Of a stretch of 64,000 nt of DNA, positions 17,595 to 27,411 are shown one piece after another. Under the pieces are notes generated by a model. The model ran no database searches and had not been told where the DNA came from. It saw only the letters and a list, made by a program, of their open reading frames with translations. Source of the DNA: BMS3ABIN03 sp964418885 (GTDB lineage Bacteria; Bacteroidota; Ignavibacteria; Ignavibacteriales; Ignavibacteriaceae). The position numbers and the translations under genes are program-made. How positions within the stretch are numbered: the first letter of the stretch is position 1; every line of letters begins with the position of its first letter. The stretch lies in NCBI GenBank assembly GCA_964418885.1, contig CAYQNW010000002.1, forward strand, positions 35,322 through 99,321. Direction: 5' to 3'.

Positions 17595-19175
17595 TTAAAC
17601 ACCGGGTTGATGCTCTTCTTTTAAAAGATCGTTTATTTCTTTTACTGGGGTGAATGTAATTTTTGGAACTTCTATAAAAATTGTTGTCCAGTTAGCCATA
17701 CCACCGTTCCACAAACCGGGAAGTTCAAGTGCTTTAAGTTCTCTGCCATCTTTGGATTTTATGGTTATTAATCCGGAATCAGGATTTCGGTAATCCGGCA
17801 GATAAAACCGATTGCCTTTGTAATTCCTTATACCACAAACCAAGTCTACGGGATTAAAATGTGTAGACGCTTCAAGAATTTTCCGCTGTTCTTCATCATT
17901 AATATCAATCTGCGTTTTTTCAACAATTTGTAATGAAACACTTCCATCCGGTGCTTCAATCCAGAACGGTCCGCCTCCCGGATGACCTTCATTTTTTACC
18001 ATACCGCAAACTCTAATCGGTCTGTTTAACTTTTCTTTTAATATTCTAAGTTTTTCATCAAGACCTGGTTTCTCAAATGATTCATCGAACTGAATTGAGA
18101 GTTCCGATTGTGCAAATTCTTTAATAGAATTAATTGTGGGTAAAGAGATCTGCCCGGCATCAATAGCACGAAGATAGGTAAAAATCTTGCTTTGTATTCT
18201 TAATAAATAACCGGCAAGAATCCTTTTGTAAAGATAGGTTGTCCCGCGGAGTCTTTCGGGAACAACATTGTCTATATTTTTAATAAAAACTATATCGCCG
18301 TTCACTTCGTAAAGATTTTCAATTAATGCGCCGTGTCCTGCCGGACGGAATATCAGGTGTCCTTCATCATCTTTAAATGGCTTATTATCATGATCTGCAG
18401 CTATTGTATCGGTCGATGGCTTTTGATGAGAATATGTAATATCTATTTTAATACCTCTAAGTTCATATCTTTTTATTGCCGGTCTCATAATCGTATTGAT
18501 CAATTCACTGTACTCTGGAGAAATGGTGAAGTGCACCTTTGCTGGACTGTCCCCAATTCTTGTATAATTTACGGCTTCTTCAAGATGTTCTTCAAAAGCT
18601 GTTCGTGTTTTTCCATGGTAAGAATGAAATATTATGCATCCTTTCGGTTGATTAGCATAATCGAGTCCCTCGGGATTAAGCGTATAGTTCAATATTTCGT
18701 TGTAGTACCCTTTGTCAAGAAAGGAATTAATATCGAGTCCTTTATCCGACATCGTTCCTGCCAGTTCCGGATAAAACGCAAATTTATCGATGTTATCTAT
18801 AAATTCTAAAACTGCTTTGCATTCTTCATCACCGGCGGATGCTCCTTCCTCAAGCTTATCCCGGTATACATCTTCCATTCTTGAAAGAACAGACTGTAGT
18901 TTATGGAACATACGTGAAGCTGCACCTGAGGCCGGTACAAATTTCATCAGCCTGTTATTTTCGAGCGCTTCTTCAAACTCGTACGTCAGGTCATCATAAA
19001 TCTCAGTACTGATATTTGTTATACCATTGCCTTTTATACAGGGGCGTACAAGCTTTATATGAGGAATACCTCTTTCAAAAATTTCTAATTGTTCCTGTAC
19101 TTTTTCAAGAGGGACACTTATCCGCCCATCTTTAATATAATCTTCTTTAAGCTGTTCCAAATCCTGGGGTGTCAT
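17595..19175 (-). CDS. DUF4301 family protein
   Basis: The 526-aa cytoplasmic protein matches my recollection of the DUF4301 family of Bacteroidota, with FVPASGAASRMFHKL near residue 80 as its hallmark. That segment resembles a nucleotide-sugar or phosphate-binding loop, so a nucleotidyltransferase-like role is possible but unproven. Other conserved stretches are FHSYHGKTRTAFEEHL and FRPAGHGALIENL. It stands alone, convergent with the kinase gene and divergent from the PLP enzyme gene at 19279. No signal peptide or membrane span is seen. Confidence 0.82.
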   Translation of the reverse strand: MTPQDLEQLKEDYIKDGRISVPLEKVQEQLEIFERGIPHIKLVRPCIKGNGITNISTEIYDDLTYEFEEALENNRLMKFVPASGAASRMFHKLQSVLSRMEDVYRDKLEEGASAGDEECKAVLEFIDNIDKFAFYPELAGTMSDKGLDINSFLDKGYYNEILNYTLNPEGLDYANQPKGCIIFHSYHGKTRTAFEEHLEEAVNYTRIGDSPAKVHFTISPEYSELINTIMRPAIKRYELRGIKIDITYSHQKPSTDTIAADHDNKPFKDDEGHLIFRPAGHGALIENLYEVNGDIVFIKNIDNVVPERLRGTTYLYKRILAGYLLRIQSKIFTYLRAIDAGQISLPTINSIKEFAQSELSIQFDESFEKPGLDEKLRILKEKLNRPIRVCGMVKNEGHPGGGPFWIEAPDGSVSLQIVEKTQIDINDEEQRKILEASTHFNPVDLVCGIRNYKGNRFYLPDYRNPDSGLITIKSKDGRELKALELPGLWNGGMANWTTIFIEVPKITFTPVKEINDLLKEEHQPGV

Positions 19176-19278
19176 ATAATTTTTATATAAGTAGTAATAT
19201 TAAGATTCATTAATTTGTGAAGGTTTAAAACATATTAAATAAATATATTTAATAAAAATTTCTTTTTGAAAAAGAACA

Positions 19279-20238
19279 GTGAACGGTATTAACAAAATAT
19301 TAACCGAAAATTTTATCGATGAAAACACACCTATCAAGACAATATCGGATTCTTTAATAGAAAACGCAGGTGTAAAACTCTTAATTAAAAGGGAATATCT
19401 TAACAACCAATATTTCTCAGGTAACAAATGGCACAAGTTGAAATATAATTTAAAAGAAGCGAAAAAGAACGGATTCGATACATTATTAACCTTTGGCGGA
19501 GCTTATTCAAATCATATTTATGCAACGGCCGCGGCAGGAAAGATATTTGGGTTTAAAACTATAGGTGTAATAAGGGGTGAAGAACATCTTCCGTTAAATC
19601 CCACTCTTAGTTTTGCCGGAAAATGTGGAATGAAATTTTATTATTTGGACAGAAAATCGTATAGGCAGAAATATAATGTAGAGTTATTAAAAAATCTCAG
19701 GAAAATGTTTGATGAGTTTTATCTTGTTCCGGAAGGTGGAACGAATGAGCTTGCAGTAAATGGGGTAGAAGAATTCGTTTCTAAAATCAATATCCATTAT
19801 GATCATATATGCTGTCCTTGCGGGACTGGCGGTACACTTGCCGGGATAATAAAAGGAATTAACAAAGAAAAACGTGCTCTTGGTTTTTCGGTTTTAAAAG
19901 GCGGGAATTTTTTAATAAAAAACGTTGAAAATTTAATTGGTGAAAATGAATCTGCCAAGAGTAAGAATTGGAATATAAATCTTGATTATCATTTTGGTGG
20001 ATATGCTAAAATGAATTCACGGTTAATTGATTTTATAGATCGTTTTGAAAAAGAAAACAATATACCTCTCGAACCTGTCTATAGCGGAAAAATGTTTTAT
20101 GGTATTTATGATCTGGTTTTGAAAGGTCACTTTGAAAAGGGTGAGACGATACTAGCAATTCATACAGGCGGATTACAGGGATTGGAAGGAATGAAAGAAA
20201 AAATAAAAAGAATAAGAGTTTCCAAAGTGATAAATTAA
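19279..20238 (+). CDS. PLP-dependent ACC deaminase / D-cysteine desulfhydrase family enzyme
   Basis: This 319-aa fold-type II PLP enzyme has its PLP lysine in SGNKWHKLKYNL. It also shows the substrate-loop segment TFGGAYSNH and the phosphate-binding CGTGGTLAG. These features place it with 1-aminocyclopropane-1-carboxylate deaminases and D-cysteine desulfhydrases; sequence reading cannot tell the two apart. The start is a GTG at 19279 without a strong ribosome site. It is monocistronic, followed by a 145-base spacer. Confidence 0.87.
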   Translation: MNGINKILTENFIDENTPIKTISDSLIENAGVKLLIKREYLNNQYFSGNKWHKLKYNLKEAKKNGFDTLLTFGGAYSNHIYATAAAGKIFGFKTIGVIRGEEHLPLNPTLSFAGKCGMKFYYLDRKSYRQKYNVELLKNLRKMFDEFYLVPEGGTNELAVNGVEEFVSKINIHYDHICCPCGTGGTLAGIIKGINKEKRALGFSVLKGGNFLIKNVENLIGENESAKSKNWNINLDYHFGGYAKMNSRLIDFIDRFEKENNIPLEPVYSGKMFYGIYDLVLKGHFEKGETILAIHTGGLQGLEGMKEKIKRIRVSKVIN

Positions 20239-20383
20239 ACATTATGTTTTTTATCCTGATATTTTCACCTCAAATTTTAATCACTCAGTAATATACATTC
20301 TCAAACGGATTAGTTAATTTGTGAATAGTTCATTAAATTTTTTAACCCAACTAATGTATAAATAATTAACTATCGGGATTAAT

Positions 20384-22141
20384 ATGAGTGATCTAATTAT
20401 AGTTTTTATCGGATTGGGCGTAATACTTTATTTCTTTTTTGTTCTTGGCACAGGGAGAGTCGCAATTCAAAAAGGACAAAACGGGTTATTGTGGTTCCTT
20501 GTTTCCCTCGTTTTGCCGCCGGTTGCTTACTTCATAGTTCTTTCTGCTTCAAAAAAAGAAAAAGCTGATGGCGAACCTGATTTCTTCGAAAATATAATTA
20601 TGGAATTAACCCAGCCGTTTGTTGATCTTTCAAAAACATCAAGAGCATTGCTTGGTGTTAACATCTCTTATGTCCTTGAAGGATTAACTTACTTTGGTGT
20701 GCTCGGATTGCTTGCAATATTTTTCAATCAATACATTGGTTTGGATGATATTGATGCGGGGAGAATGGTGGGTATATTAACTGCGGGAATTACAATTGCT
20801 ATGCTTTTCCTTGGTGCTACAGTCGATTGGATAGGTTTAAGAAAATCTCTTTTGATTGCTTTATCATTAATGCTTGTCGGCAGAGTTTTCTTATCGATTT
20901 CTCCAAGTGTTGGTGTTCCCGGATTATGGGGATCAGCTCATGTATTTGCGATGATCGGAATATTCGGAATTATCTTGGGCTATGGAATTTATCAGCCAGC
21001 TTGTTATGCCGGTGTCAAGCAGCTTACAAACAAAAAAACTGCGGCTATGGGTTATGCAATGCTTTATGCGTTGATGAATCTTGGTGGTTTTTTGCCTGGC
21101 ATAATCTCACCCCCCGTAAGAAAAGCATTTGAGATAACAGGTGTGTTCTGGGTTTATGTTGCGTTAACAGTTGTCGGCATAGGGGTTGTTTATTTTCTGA
21201 TCACAAAAAAAGCTATGAAAAAGGCTATTTCTGATTTAGAGAAAACCAAAGAAACAAAAAGTACTGAAAAGGATTCGGAAGAAGAGACAGGTTTCAAGCT
21301 TTTCGTACAAGCATTCTCAAAACAGTTTAAATCAAAACGAAAATCTTCAATTGTTTCTATTTATGTTTTTGTTCTTTTAATGGTGATAGTAATCGCAAAG
21401 GAATTTTTTGCATCTTCATTAATTGAAAAATCATTTAGCAATAATATAGTCCTCTCATCTCTTTTCGGCTTTAACTGGTTTATTGCCTTAGCTCTGATTG
21501 GTCTAAGTATTTTAATCTACATTATAACCGATCTTCGGTTCTTTTATTTTATTTTCATTCTAATCTTTGTTCAGACTTTGTTTGCTCACAACTGGTTAAC
21601 AATTCCTCAATACACAAGCCGCGCTTTTGAAGGATTCATAAGTGAAAATTTCGAATTTTTTGTGAATCTAAATCCAATTCTCATTTTCATATTAACACCA
21701 ATGGTTACAGCACTTACATCAAAAAAAGATACTTATAATATGATGATAATCGGTACGGCAGTTATGGCATCGCCTACTTTCATTTTAGTGCTGGGCCCTA
21801 ACTTCGACACACTCATTGCCTATATAATTATTATGACAATTGGGGAAGCAATGTGGCAGCCGAGGTTTTTACAATGGGTTGCTGAAATCGCACCTAAAAA
21901 TATGACAGGAATTTATATGGGAATCGGGCAGTTCCCGTGGTTTTTAACAAAGGTTATAACGAGTCTTTACTCAGGCTGGTTCCTGATGAAATATTGTCCG
22001 ATCAATACACTGCCTTCGAAAATGAATACAGAAACTATGTGGCTGATTTATGGAATTATTGCCATCATTTCCCCAGTTGGTTTATTGTTGGCAAAAGGAT
22101 GGATGAAAAAAGGATTCAAAGATAAAGCGGACGATTATTAA
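20384..22141 (+). CDS. MFS transporter
   Basis: This 585-aa membrane protein has an extra N-terminal span (residues about 1-25) and a short cytoplasmic segment. Twelve or so further spans form two halves, separated by a charged Lys/Glu linker (about 275-305). Segments such as YVLEGLTYFG, VDWIGLRKS and ALMNLGGFLPG recall proton-coupled oligopeptide (POT/PTR2-like) transporters, but the substrate cannot be assigned. Only three bases separate it from a sensor kinase gene, so transporter and two-component system are cotranscribed. This suggests that the kinase monitors the transporter or its substrate. Confidence 0.87.
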   Translation: MSDLIIVFIGLGVILYFFFVLGTGRVAIQKGQNGLLWFLVSLVLPPVAYFIVLSASKKEKADGEPDFFENIIMELTQPFVDLSKTSRALLGVNISYVLEGLTYFGVLGLLAIFFNQYIGLDDIDAGRMVGILTAGITIAMLFLGATVDWIGLRKSLLIALSLMLVGRVFLSISPSVGVPGLWGSAHVFAMIGIFGIILGYGIYQPACYAGVKQLTNKKTAAMGYAMLYALMNLGGFLPGIISPPVRKAFEITGVFWVYVALTVVGIGVVYFLITKKAMKKAISDLEKTKETKSTEKDSEEETGFKLFVQAFSKQFKSKRKSSIVSIYVFVLLMVIVIAKEFFASSLIEKSFSNNIVLSSLFGFNWFIALALIGLSILIYIITDLRFFYFIFILIFVQTLFAHNWLTIPQYTSRAFEGFISENFEFFVNLNPILIFILTPMVTALTSKKDTYNMMIIGTAVMASPTFILVLGPNFDTLIAYIIIMTIGEAMWQPRFLQWVAEIAPKNMTGIYMGIGQFPWFLTKVITSLYSGWFLMKYCPINTLPSKMNTETMWLIYGIIAIISPVGLLLAKGWMKKGFKDKADDY

Positions 22142-22144
22142 GAA

Positions 22145-23635
22145 ATGTCTTTCGAACTGGAACTAGAGGGAAAAATAAACAAAACCGAAACGCTTTTCGG
22201 TTGGCTGTGGGAATTATCTGTTGATGGTATGCGGCTCCTCGATTCCTCGGGAAGAATAATGATGGTTAACGATGCCTATTGTAAGGTTGTAGAAAAGAAA
22301 AAAGAAGATCTTGTCGGAAAGATTTTCTCTGAAGTTTATGCTGAACCAGAGCGTGAAAGATTACTTACCTCCTACCTGATAGATGCGCGGAGTAATACCA
22401 TTAAAACGCATTTTGAAAGAGAAGACACTTTATGGAACGGGAAAAAATGCTGGTTCGATTTTTCCAATTCTTTTATTGAAATACCTGAAATCGGAAAAGT
22501 AACCCTGAGCATAATAAAGAATATAACCGAAAGGAAAAGATCGGAGTTAGAGCTTAAGGATAGTGAGGAAAAGTACAGAACACTTTTTAATAACGCCAAC
22601 GATGCTGTCTTTGTTACGTTGTTATCGGAGGGGAAAACTTACGGAGATTTTATCGAAGTAAATGAAATCGCCCGCGATAGACTTGGTTACACAAAGGAAG
22701 AGTTTCTTAAGCTCAGCCCATCTGCTATTATTCTGCCCGGTTACATCGATGAGTTCAATAAATACAATGAAAAATTATTAAAAGAAACTCATGTAGTTTA
22801 CGAGCTTGTACACCGTGCAAAAGACAATCACCAGATTTTCGTTGAAGTAAGCTCGCATCTTTTTACTTATAAAGGAAAACTCACTGTTCTTTCTGTTGCG
22901 AGAGATATAACTGAACGGAAAAGAGCCGAAAAGAAATTAAGCAAAACAAGTATGCGATTGCGGAATCTTGCTTCGCATTTGCAGTCTGTTCGGGAAGAAG
23001 AACGAGCAACGATCGCTAGGGAAATTCATGATGAATTAGGACAGGTATTAACTGTTCTTAAAATTCAGATTGCTTTGCTTTCCAACAAGCTGAGGAAGGA
23101 TCAGAAAGAGCTTAAAGACAAGTTAGATTATGCTTCTGGTTTAATAGACAGCACAGTCGGAAAGGTACAAAGAATAACAGCGAAACTAAGACCTAATATT
23201 CTTGATGAGTTAGGATTAATCCCGGCAATTGAGTGGCAGGCAAATGAGTTTCAAAACGTAACAGGAATACAATGTTTCCTTTCTCTTCCTGCCGAAGAAG
23301 TAAATCTGGAAGAAGAAAAATCAACTGCAATCTTCAGGATTTTCCAGGAGGCGCTTACAAACGTGATGAGGCACTCATCTGCCAAAATAGTTTCCATCTC
23401 GTTACAAACAATAAATAACCTGATGATTCTTAAAATAAATGATAACGGGATTGGAATAAATAATGAACAATTATCCGCCTCAAAATCTTTGGGTATAATC
23501 GGAATGAAAGAGAGAGCATTGTTACTTGGTGGAGAAGTAATTATTGAAGGAACACCCGGTAAAGGAACCGAAGTAAAAGTTGAAATGCCGTTAACCAATA
23601 TTTTAAAACAACGGATAGACGACGATAATGATTAA
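22145..23635 (+). CDS. PAS-domain sensor histidine kinase (NarX class)
   Basis: The 496-aa cytoplasmic kinase lacks membrane spans. Two PAS domains (about 14-130 and 140-260, each ending in an ITERKR(S/A) PAC motif) precede a coiled coil. The HisKA_3 domain has phospho-acceptor His295 (AREIHDELGQ), and the HATPase_c has an N box (FQEALTNVMRHS) and a GIGINN/GIIGMKERA region. Being soluble, it senses an internal signal or docks to the MFS protein encoded just upstream. Its stop overlaps the regulator start by eight bases. Confidence 0.93.
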   Translation: MSFELELEGKINKTETLFGWLWELSVDGMRLLDSSGRIMMVNDAYCKVVEKKKEDLVGKIFSEVYAEPERERLLTSYLIDARSNTIKTHFEREDTLWNGKKCWFDFSNSFIEIPEIGKVTLSIIKNITERKRSELELKDSEEKYRTLFNNANDAVFVTLLSEGKTYGDFIEVNEIARDRLGYTKEEFLKLSPSAIILPGYIDEFNKYNEKLLKETHVVYELVHRAKDNHQIFVEVSSHLFTYKGKLTVLSVARDITERKRAEKKLSKTSMRLRNLASHLQSVREEERATIAREIHDELGQVLTVLKIQIALLSNKLRKDQKELKDKLDYASGLIDSTVGKVQRITAKLRPNILDELGLIPAIEWQANEFQNVTGIQCFLSLPAEEVNLEEEKSTAIFRIFQEALTNVMRHSSAKIVSISLQTINNLMILKINDNGIGINNEQLSASKSLGIIGMKERALLLGGEVIIEGTPGKGTEVKVEMPLTNILKQRIDDDND

Positions 23636-24263
23636 AATATTAGTTGCAGATGATCATGCTATTGTTCGTGAAGGATTAAAGCAGATAGTTGCTGAAGAAA
23701 CTGATATGAGAGTCGCGGGTGAAGCTTCTAATGCAAATGAACTTTTTGGCCTGATTGAGCAAGAAGGCTGGGATATTGTTGTGCTCGATATAAATATGCC
23801 TGGAAAGAGCGGGCTCGAAGCGCTCAAGGAGATGAAAACACTTTATCCTAAGATACCGGTGCTTATCTTAAGTATGTTCGGAGAAGATCAATACGGACTG
23901 AGGGCGATAAAAGCCGGGGCTTCCGGGTATTTAAAAAAAGTTTCTGTACCAACTGAATTAGTATCTGCGATCAGAAAAATCGTAAACGGCGGAAAGTATA
24001 TTAATCTATCCTTAGCTGAAAAACTTGCCGATATTGTTGATAAACCAAACAGAGAATTTCCGCACGATAGCCTTTCAGATCGTGAATACCAGATAATGTG
24101 TTTCATAGCCTCAGGTAAGTCGGCAGAAGAGATTGCAGATGATCTTGCCTTAAGCATCCATACAGTTTATACATACAGGAACCGGATACTTGAAAAAATG
24201 CATTTAAAATCGAATGTTGAGCTGACTCAGTATGCAATTCAAAATAAATTAATAGAAATTTAA
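23628..24263 (+). CDS. NarL/LuxR-type response regulator
   Basis: The 211-aa regulator has receiver residues D8/D9 (VADDH), phospho-acceptor Asp54 (VLDINMPG) and Lys in GYLKKVSVP. The C-terminal LuxR helix-turn-helix reads LSDREYQIMCFIASG and then EIADDLALSIHTVYTYR. Overlap with the PAS kinase gene makes the two a cognate pair. Its length equals that of the regulator at 8638, but the sequences differ clearly, so they are separate systems. Confidence 0.94.
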   Translation: MIKILVADDHAIVREGLKQIVAEETDMRVAGEASNANELFGLIEQEGWDIVVLDINMPGKSGLEALKEMKTLYPKIPVLILSMFGEDQYGLRAIKAGASGYLKKVSVPTELVSAIRKIVNGGKYINLSLAEKLADIVDKPNREFPHDSLSDREYQIMCFIASGKSAEEIADDLALSIHTVYTYRNRILEKMHLKSNVELTQYAIQNKLIEI

Positions 24264-24283
24264 TACAGGGAAGTAGGGAAGCG

Positions 24284-25336
24284 ATGAATGAATCTTCTAA
24301 GTTTTACTATCTGTTCTTTCTGTTTATAATTTTTGCACTTTTAACATCCTGTACAACAGTTTCTTATGAAACTGTTTATCCAACATTAAAGGATGGAAAA
24401 TACGATAGTGAATTTCCTTACCGTGGAAGTTCCGAAGAGCTTGAAACGATTAGTCAGAGTGTCAAGAGGATAAATTCAACATGTTTTTATAAAACATATA
24501 TCTTTAAAGAATCAGATGGTATAACATTGAAAAACATTCAGGATAGATCTTTGGAAGACATTGCAGTAGAAACCGGTTTTGCAGATCAGTCAAGTGCGGG
24601 AACAGGAACTATTATATATTATTGGGCAGGAAAAGTTGCTTTGCTAACATGTGCGCACGTAGTTAATTACCCGGATACAGTTATCTCCTTTGTTGCTGAT
24701 ACCGATGGAAATCCCACAGACTTTATCGAAACTATCCTGGTAAAATCTAAACAAAGTGTTTATGTAGCAGGCTTTCCCGAAGGCAGTAATCTTGAGATTC
24801 TTGCTATCGACAAGAAGAACGATCTTGCATTAATAGGACGCAATTATTATAGTACAACTAATTATATCTTCCCGGTTCTTAATTATCCACTTGGCAAATC
24901 AAAAGAGCTTGAATGGGGATCGTTCGTATATATCTTCAGTTACCCTATGAATTTCCAGATGATCACAAAAGCATTAGTTAGCAGTCCGAACCTTGATGAC
25001 AAGGGATCCTTTATTTTAGATGCGGTAATAAATAAAGGGTCGAGTGGTGGGATAGTACTTGCAATAAAGGATGGTGTTCCAAACTTTGAGTTGGTAGGTA
25101 TAATTCAGTGGGCACCGGGAGATGCAAATAATATAATTGCACCGGAAAAGAGAAAAGGTAGTGAAACATATAACTCAATTTTACCTTATAAAGGAAAATT
25201 GTTTGTAAAAAGAAATCTTGATATAAAATACGGCATAGCTAAAGTTATTCCCGTAGGTGCAATATCAGATTTTATAGAACGGAATAGTGTGGCACTTAAA
25301 AAACAGGGCTATTATCTTGAAAAATTCACAGAATGA
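24284..25336 (+). CDS. Lipoprotein with trypsin-like serine protease domain
   Basis: A lipoprotein signal peptide ends in LLTSC (lipobox, Cys at about 23), so the 350-aa protein is exported and lipid-anchored. The chymotrypsin-fold triad can be read as His125 (TCAHVV), Asp180 (KNDLALIG) and Ser254 (GSSGG). No PDZ domain follows, unlike DegP. It starts 20 bases after the response regulator gene and is probably in the same operon, a candidate output of that system. I do not recognise a named subfamily. Confidence 0.8.
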   Translation: MNESSKFYYLFFLFIIFALLTSCTTVSYETVYPTLKDGKYDSEFPYRGSSEELETISQSVKRINSTCFYKTYIFKESDGITLKNIQDRSLEDIAVETGFADQSSAGTGTIIYYWAGKVALLTCAHVVNYPDTVISFVADTDGNPTDFIETILVKSKQSVYVAGFPEGSNLEILAIDKKNDLALIGRNYYSTTNYIFPVLNYPLGKSKELEWGSFVYIFSYPMNFQMITKALVSSPNLDDKGSFILDAVINKGSSGGIVLAIKDGVPNFELVGIIQWAPGDANNIIAPEKRKGSETYNSILPYKGKLFVKRNLDIKYGIAKVIPVGAISDFIERNSVALKKQGYYLEKFTE

Positions 25337-25446
25337 AAGACGGCAATACCGGCTTAATTGGAACTGTTGCAAAAAAATATTAAAATTCCTGACAGACGGT
25401 AACAATTTAGGTCTAATTGGAGTCTAATAGGTGTGGAGAGAAATTC

Positions 25447-25659
25447 ATGACAACAAAATTACTGGAAAAAGAATCTGTTAAGTTAAGATGTCCTCATTGC
25501 AAAAAGGACATTGACTCTGCATGGGTTTGCAAAATCGAATCCTTCATCGGAACGAGATATGCATTTATGTGCAATTACTGTCAGAAACTTCTTGGAATTT
25601 CCGCATATAAAGATTATACACTTCTGAAATCTTACACACAATCACAAGCATCAGCATAA
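25447..25659 (+). CDS. Small zinc-ribbon-like protein (70 aa)
   Basis: The function is unknown. Two CxxC pairs (CPHC and CNYC) about 27 residues apart form a likely treble-clef or ribbon zinc site. ATG 25447 with GGAGAG upstream is preferred to an in-frame TTG at 25417. The gene is convergent with mnmA, whose stop lies only seven bases away, and follows the protease lipoprotein gene by 110 bases. It may be an independent transcript. Confidence 0.6.
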   Translation: MTTKLLEKESVKLRCPHCKKDIDSAWVCKIESFIGTRYAFMCNYCQKLLGISAYKDYTLLKSYTQSQASA

Positions 25660-25666
25660 TTTCTTC

Positions 25667-26716
25667 TTATAAGATCACACCTCCGCCAAGACAAACATCA
25701 TCTTCATAAAAAACAGCAAATTGTCCGGGCGCAATTCCTTTATCGGGTTCATTGATTTTTATCGTTGCCTTGTTGTCGTTCAACCATTCAACCTTACATT
25801 CATATTTTTTAGCTCCATGCCTAATCTTAACTTTCAATTCATTTTTTACAGGTGCTTCACCGGAAATCCAGTTAAACTTGCCTACGTTGAATTCGTTGCG
25901 TTCTCGTACAGACCTGTTTTCTTTGGAGATGTAGACAATGTTTTTTTCTATATCTTTTCTTACTACAAACCAGGGACCGCCGCCTAACTTCAATCCCGAT
26001 CTCTGTCCGATTGTGTAGTAATAATAACCAGGATGATTTCCTATAACTTTCCCTGAATCGATATCAACAATTTCACCTTCCATCTCGCCCAGATGATGTT
26101 TAATGAATTCTTTGAATTTTATTTGTCCAAGAAAACAAATTCCTTGGCTGTCTCTTCTTGCCATAGTAGGAAGATCAAATTTTTCCGCAAGCTTCCTGAT
26201 TTCTGTTTTTTTGTAATTACCAATTGGAAACAAGGCACGCGCAATTTGTTCCTGTGTCAGATAAGCAAGAAAATATGTTTGATCTTTAACCGGATCGGGT
26301 GAAGTTTTAAGCAAATATATTCCATTACTTTGTTGAATATTCGCGTAATGCCCGCTTGCAACTTTTTCAAATGAGGAATCAATCTTATCATAAAACTGCC
26401 CGAACTTGATAAGGCTATTGCAAAAGATATCAGGGTTAGGGGTTCTTCCCTCTTTAATTTCTTCAATTGTATATGATACAACATTATTCCAGTATTCCGT
26501 CTGCAAAGGAATAATCTCAAGAGGGACACCGGTTTTTTTACAGACTCCTCTTGAATATTTTAAATCTTCTTCCCAGGGGCACTCACCGAGAAATGAAAAC
26601 TCATCCTGCAGCCAGATTTTCAGATAGAAAGCCGTTAATTTATGACCCTGCTCTTTAAGTAATCTCAGAGCAACGGAACTATCGACACCTCCAGAAAGTA
26701 ATACGGCAATTTTCAT
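25667..26716 (-). CDS. mnmA: tRNA-specific 2-thiouridylase MnmA
   Basis: MnmA adenylates and thiolates U34 of Lys, Glu and Gln tRNAs, using persulfide sulfur relayed to it. The PP-loop SGGVDSS lies at residues 8-14. The two catalytic cysteines stand in NPDIFCNSLIKFG and SQGICFLG. The C-terminal beta-barrel contains GQRSGLKLGG and APGQFAVFY. At 349 aa it has family length, and the ATG start at 26716 is clear. It is an ordinary housekeeping gene. Confidence 0.95.
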   Translation of the reverse strand: MKIAVLLSGGVDSSVALRLLKEQGHKLTAFYLKIWLQDEFSFLGECPWEEDLKYSRGVCKKTGVPLEIIPLQTEYWNNVVSYTIEEIKEGRTPNPDIFCNSLIKFGQFYDKIDSSFEKVASGHYANIQQSNGIYLLKTSPDPVKDQTYFLAYLTQEQIARALFPIGNYKKTEIRKLAEKFDLPTMARRDSQGICFLGQIKFKEFIKHHLGEMEGEIVDIDSGKVIGNHPGYYYYTIGQRSGLKLGGGPWFVVRKDIEKNIVYISKENRSVRERNEFNVGKFNWISGEAPVKNELKVKIRHGAKKYECKVEWLNDNKATIKINEPDKGIAPGQFAVFYEDDVCLGGGVIL

Positions 26717-26795
26717 AATGCAAAAAAAATGTTGTCGTAAAAATAATTAAATATGAAAGGAGATTTAATTAAGTGTCTGCCTAAAGATAAGAGGA

Positions 26796-27302
26796 CTATT
26801 TTTTTGTAGAGGCTTTTCCTTTTTGTTTTTCGGTTATACGCTCTATTACCTGGTTATATAAATCCTTCGACACTTTACTCAGAATTAAAGAAATCAATTT
26901 ACTCGAGTCATTTATTTTTTGCGAAAAACCAATTCGTACTTTATTTTGTCCATCATTTACTTTTAATATACCGGATGGTCTTCCGTCAAATATTCCACCG
27001 CCTAGCGATTCAATATCTTCATATTTGATTGTAATAACTTTATCTGAAAAAATAAAATTAGAACAAACCATTTTTTCTTCATCAGCTTCAATCTTAAATG
27101 GTAATATTTTATAATAAACGAAATAGCTTTTATTTATAATATAAATGATAATAAGTGCTATCGCCAGCGGAAGAAGAAGCCATAAGTTTTGATCAAGATA
27201 GAATACAATCGGTATTATTTGTATTGAAAGTAAAATTGTAACAATAACATTCCCAAACGTGAAGATTATACGATAAAAGAACGAATATGTAAAAATTTGC
27301 AT
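26796..27302 (-). CDS. Two-span membrane protein with PH-like C-terminal half
   Basis: The 168-aa protein has two N-terminal membrane spans (about 10-32 and 38-60). A beta-rich cytoplasmic half follows (ILPFKIEADEEKMVC, then VITIKYEDIESLGGGIF), which looks like the bacterial pleckstrin-homology arrangement. The tail is Lys-rich. It lies between a terminator hairpin and mnmA. No function can be assigned, and the PH-like call is inferred from pattern only. Confidence 0.65.
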   Translation of the reverse strand: MQIFTYSFFYRIIFTFGNVIVTILLSIQIIPIVFYLDQNLWLLLPLAIALIIIYIINKSYFVYYKILPFKIEADEEKMVCSNFIFSDKVITIKYEDIESLGGGIFDGRPSGILKVNDGQNKVRIGFSQKINDSSKLISLILSKVSKDLYNQVIERITEKQKGKASTKK

Positions 27303-27353
27303 GCTTTATGTTTTATAAATGTAATTGTTCTGGTTAATAAAATTATTTAACAG

Positions 27354-27383
27354 TTAAAAAGCCGCCTATATAGTTGGCGGCTT
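27354..27383 (-). terminator. Rho-independent terminator after the DUF4920 gene
   Basis: On the minus strand AAGCCGCC and GGCGGCTT form a perfect 8-bp GC-rich stem with a short loop, followed by a run of five T. It lies about 30 bases past the DUF4920 stop and ends the lipoprotein-DUF4920 transcript. Confidence 0.85.
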
Positions 27384-27411
27384 CACAAAGTTAACAAATT
27401 TTATCAGACAT

